Below are positions 60,670-64,000 of a DNA stretch of 64,000 nt, in pieces. Position 1 is the stretch's first letter. Each line of letters starts with the position of its first letter. The position numbers and the translations under genes are program-made. The DNA comes from Halocaridina rubra. Taxonomy: Eukaryota; Arthropoda; Malacostraca; Decapoda; Atyidae. The DNA is taken from the NCBI GenBank assembly GCA_037179515.1, contig JAXCGZ010019121.1, positions 33,146 to 97,145 on the forward strand. Direction: 5' to 3'. Under the pieces are notes generated by a model. The model made no database searches, had not been told where the DNA came from, and saw only the letters and a program-made list of their open reading frames with translations.

Positions 60670-61890
60670 GATCAACAGTAACAAACTTATTAGAATTTTA
60701 TGATGAGGTAAGCCGAATCTTACAGGAAAGAGAGGGCTGGGCAGATTGCATATTCCTAGACTTCCAGAAAGCGTTTGACACTGTTCCACATGGGAGACTT
60801 ATTAGGAAGCTGCAAGCAATGGCTAGAATAGGTGGAAATGTCTTGGAATGGATAAAAAACTTACTTAGAAGGAAGGGAACATAGGGTTAGAGTAAGACTC
60901 TCAGTGTCTGAATGGAGAGGAGTTAGTAGTGGAGTTCCACAGGGTTCAGTTTTAGGGCCACTTTTGTTCCTTGTATATGTAAATGACCTACCAGAGTCTG
61001 TAAATTCATTCATGAATATGTTTGCAGATGATGCAAAGATTGTGAAGAAAGTAAAAAACGAGAACAATGGTAGAGAACTTCAGGAAGATCTAAATAGTCT
61101 GCACGAGTGGTCAGAAAAGTGGCTAATGAAATTCAGTACTTCAAAATGTAAGGTAATGGGAATGGGTACAAGTGCAAGAGGGCCCAAGCTTTCCTACTCG
61201 GTGGCTGGAGTACAACTTCAAGAGACAGAAAATGAAAGAGATCTAGGAGTAAACATACTAGCAGATATGTCTTCAGAAATACATAAAATGGCATAGCAAG
61301 GGCAGCATATGCATTTTTATCAAATGTAAGGGTAGCCTTCAGGCACATGGACAAGGAAATGTTCAGAAATATTTATGTAACCTATGTGAGGCCAAAACTT
61401 GAATATGCAGCCCCCTTTTGGAATCCGCACTTGAAAAAGCACATAGCTAAGCTTGAAAAAGTTCAAAGACATGCCACGAAACTGGTGCCAGAAATACGTA
61501 ATCTCAATTATGACGAGAAGCTGAGGGAATTAAACCTACCATCACTTGAAGTTAGAAGATTCAGGGGGGATATGGTGACAGTCTTTAAATTCCTTCATGG
61601 TTATGATAGAGTGGATAGGGATCGATATTTTGATAATGCAGGCTCTAGAACTAGAGGTCATAGTTTGAAGCTTCGTAACAAAACTTCTTTGCAGGATGTA
61701 AGGAAATACTTTTTCAGTGTAAGAGTAGTGATAATTAGAATTTGCTAAGCGAGTAGGCAGTTAATGCTATCTCAATCAATAGTTTTAAGGACAGGTATGA
61801 TAAGTATCACTAAGTACAAAATGGAACCGATCAGTAGACGTGAAGATACAAGCTTTGGGCTCTTTCCCGTAAACACAATTAGGTAATCAA
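60670..61890 (+). mobile_element. CR1-like LINE copy I, 5'-truncated
   Basis: Starts in RT at ATCAACAGTAACAAACTTAT and ends with a tail (ACAATTAGGTAATCAATTCG) at ~61877-61890. Confidence 0.9.
60672..61750 (+). pseudogene. CR1-I reverse transcriptase C-terminal part
   Basis: IFLDFQKAFDTVPHG and YVNDLPESVNSFMNMFADDA are present. A one-base insertion in an A-run near 60860 breaks the frame before SSGVPQGSVLGPLLFLVYVN (60904-61296 is open). Another shift at ~61290 precedes the segment MDKEMFRNIYVTYVRPKLEY, open from 61347 to 61748. The active-site FADD is intact but the endonuclease is absent. Confidence 0.87.
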
Positions 61891-62450
61891 TTCGGTAATA
61901 ACATACACACATGGCGGGCATCAGAACACACACATTCAGTATCTCTTAAATTTTTCCTCGTGTTTTTGAGTGACCAAGACTTAAATAATAAACAAGCAAA
62001 ATTTCCCTAAATAAGAAATCCTGTAGGGTATTGTGAGTAAAAAATTACATTTGTTGTATAACGAGACTGTCCAAAATATTAAAGGAAAAGACTGAGAACA
62101 CTTTCAAGAGGGGAAAGAGAAGAAGATGTTCTGTTCTGCCTCGAAGGAAGTTTAGAAGAGTTGCCAGAGGTGAAGCCATCACATCACCATACCTAATTTT
62201 TTGTGTAAATTGGGGAGAGCTCTTACAGCTGTTTACCTGATCCAGTGGTTCCATATATTGTTAAAATCAGTATCCTTCCCATTTATATTAATTTGATAGT
62301 TATTTTTATACACGAAATAATTGAATAATTAAATAAATACCAAAAATACACCTGTCATTAGTACTAAGTTATGTTGCCAAGAAGCACAGCTGTCTTATTT
62401 TTCTTCATTTTTTGTTTTTTTTTAGCTTTCTCTTTTATTATTTTATATTT

Positions 62451-62451
<1 letters not shown>
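61891..62451. other. Unassigned AT-rich sequence
   Basis: About 560 bp with no coding, LTR or tail motif that I recognise. It could be host DNA or an uncharacterised repeat. Confidence 0.4.

Positions 62452-62537
<86 letters not shown>
62452..62537. repeat. (TA)n microsatellite
   Basis: Uninterrupted TA tract of ~43 units. Alternating Tyr-Ile frames here are artefacts. Confidence 0.98.
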
Positions 62538-62539
<2 letters not shown>

Positions 62540-62879
62540 AGTTAAATGTAAAGTCTAATCCTGCGATAACATACCTTGGTTAGCAAGTGAGTTTATCAGT
62601 TAAGAAGAATATATAGCAGAAACAGGTGGGTGTCTGCTCAAATACAAATTCGAAGTTTCCTCCAAGTTGACTTGTTTTTGTTTGCATTTTTTTCTTTTTT
62701 TTCCTCAAAGTACCAAAGTCAGATTTTTAAGTTAGGATGTGTGTTACCAGAAAATAGATAAATTGAGTAACTGAATAGCACTTATATGAAGATATAAAAA
62801 TTGTGTGAAGCTTAAATAAAAGTTGTTCTCTCTTTTTTTCTCTTTCTCTTCTTTCTATATTCTGTGAAAGGGAAAACAT
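62538..62879. other. Unassigned sequence upstream of CR1 copy J
   Basis: No gene seen. It may be host DNA or the 5' UTR of CR1 copy J, since copy J reaches further 5' than any other copy. No second copy is available to set the boundary. Confidence 0.35.
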
Positions 62880-64000
62880 GAAAATGACGACATCTCTATC
62901 CCAAACCCCCAACCCCCACCCACCAATGGGTCAGGGAGGGATGATAAAGGATCTCCATGGGATGTAGCAGCAGGAGGAGGGGTAGCTATTAGGAGATTAA
63001 AACAAAAAATCAAGGATGTAGAGGCAATGGTTATAAGCCTTGATGATAAAATTAGGAATATGGATAGAGAAATTAAAGAGAATGAAACACTCAGAGAGGA
63101 AATAAGATTTTTAGAGGAAGCAAAGAAAGCACTAGGGCAGAAGAGAAAAGAACTAGAAAAACGAATAAAGAAGATGGAAGAGGAAAAGAGTTAACTAGAA
63201 ACCAGAATTTCTAAACAAGAAGATAACAACAAACAGCTGAATGACAACCTAAATAAATTAGATGTTAGTTCACTGCTCTCTTTTGAGAGAGACAAGACTG
63301 CAGCTTGGAATGTCCAGATTAAGGAAAACATTGAACAGTTTAGAAAAGAGTTCCAGGAGCTGAATAAGGAACAAGATGCCATGAAAACTTCCTTTGCTGA
63401 TGCACTAAAGGGGAATGTGGCAGTAAAAGAGGCTGTAAAGGTGGTGGCACTGGAAAACATACAAATAGTTGACTACAAAGAGACAGTAATTGAAAAAATG
63501 AAAAACGTTGTGATGGAATGGGCAAACTCACTGATTAAACAGGCACTTGATAAAGAGAAGACAGTGGTAATCTCAGGTATAAGCGAATCCCAGGAGCCAA
63601 TATGGCAGGGGAGACTTGAAGAAAATAAAGCTAGGGTTGTAGACCTGATAAGAAAGCTTGGAGTAGTTTGTGGTCCTGAGGATATTATAAACATTCACCA
63701 ACTAGGCAAATATTCGAGGGAAGGAAAGCCGAGACCAACAAAAGTAACCTTTGAGAGAGGGGAAACATGTAGGGAAATATTGATGAGAAAAAGAAATTCC
63801 AAAAGACCTTCAGGAATTCAAAGAGGTGTTCATTAGACGATACAGAACACAGGAAGAAATGTGAAAGACCAGAAACTTGTTGCAAGAGGCAAGAAGGTTA
63901 AATGAGGAAAGAAATAAAGAAGAGAAGAAAAATTTTCATTTTAGAGTTCTTCCAGACAAAGGGGAGATAAAGAAGATAATGACAAAAGACCAGGGGATGG
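62880..64000 (+). mobile_element. CR1-like LINE copy J, 5' part (continues beyond the window)
   Basis: Contains the most 5' ORF1 sequence in the window and continues to GACCAGGGGATGG at 64000, a few codons before the ORF1 stop. ORF2 would follow beyond the window edge. Confidence 0.88.
62885..64000 (+). pseudogene. CR1-J ORF1 protein, broken
   Basis: A Pro-rich N-terminal stretch (IPNPQPPPTNGSGRDDKG) then GGGVAIRRLKQKIKDVEAMV precede the start seen in copy C, so ORF1 is probably longer than copy C suggests. Then comes the coiled coil (LREEIRFLEEAKKAL, LEKRIKKMEEEKS) with a TAA at ~63193. The RRM-like region is open in 63381-63836 ([38 protein letters not shown]). A frameshift near 63796 follows in an A-rich run. 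An ATG in the correct frame near the N-terminus was not found. Confidence 0.8.

Noticed and set aside
61891..62880. Possible host gene in the unassigned stretch
   Set aside because: Only short ORFs without motifs, and a TA microsatellite; nothing supports exons.

Overview
This is a eukaryotic, AT-rich, intergenic or heterochromatin-like window made almost entirely of transposable elements. I found no host gene, tRNA, rRNA or CRISPR array. The repeat content (CR1-like LINEs with a 14-bp tail unit, RTE-like LINEs, RNase H-bearing LINEs, several Ty3/gypsy families, one Copia element, long TA tracts) points to an arthropod, probably a decapod crustacean. That assignment is inference.

Layout. 1-918: 3' end of a Ty3/gypsy element (Gypsy-1). 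919-2833: RNase H/integrase fragment of another gypsy (Gypsy-3) ending in a 438-bp tandem duplication. 3131-6442: CR1-like LINE copy A. 6711-6910 plus 15115-15842: CR1 copy B, split by Gypsy-2 (6911-15114, 5-bp target duplication GGGTA), whose 5' LTR in turn holds the best-preserved CR1 copy C (7245-11165). 15845-22861: a Copia element interrupted by a short LINE-end element, itself interrupted by an RTE fragment, and by an RNase H LINE (R-LINE-2). 22862-23185: TA microsatellite. 23186-28093: CR1 copies D and E joined tail to head. 28109-47605: CR1 copy F, split by an I-like LINE (28944-30841, 13-bp target duplication) and by R-LINE-1 (33614-47386), which itself contains a 9.3-kb Ty3/gypsy element (37192-46515). 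47606-60472: CR1 copy G, split by a solo LTR of that gypsy family (48032-50298) and by a second member of it (52959-56466), which is cut by an RTE-like LINE (56467-59981). 60487-61890: CR1 fragments H and I. 62880-64000: 5' part of CR1 copy J.

The most unusual system is the gypsy family at 37-46 kb and 53-56 kb. Its integrase lies upstream of reverse transcriptase, the order of the Gmr1 group and of Copia, unlike ordinary gypsy elements. Its PBS matches tRNA-Lys. Its LTRs are very long (2.1-2.3 kb) and contain a segment with the hallmarks of a GT-AG intron of about 1 kb, built partly of ~131-bp tandem repeats. The third LTR (53 kb) lacks exactly that segment, as if copied from spliced RNA. 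One copy also carries a ~0.65-kb inverted duplication in its leader, giving a hairpin with a 3-nt loop.

All coding regions are broken to some degree except ORF2 of CR1 copy C (8252-11074), which is open over 940 codons. Relative ages follow from nesting: CR1 copies are both hosts and guests, so this family has been active repeatedly.
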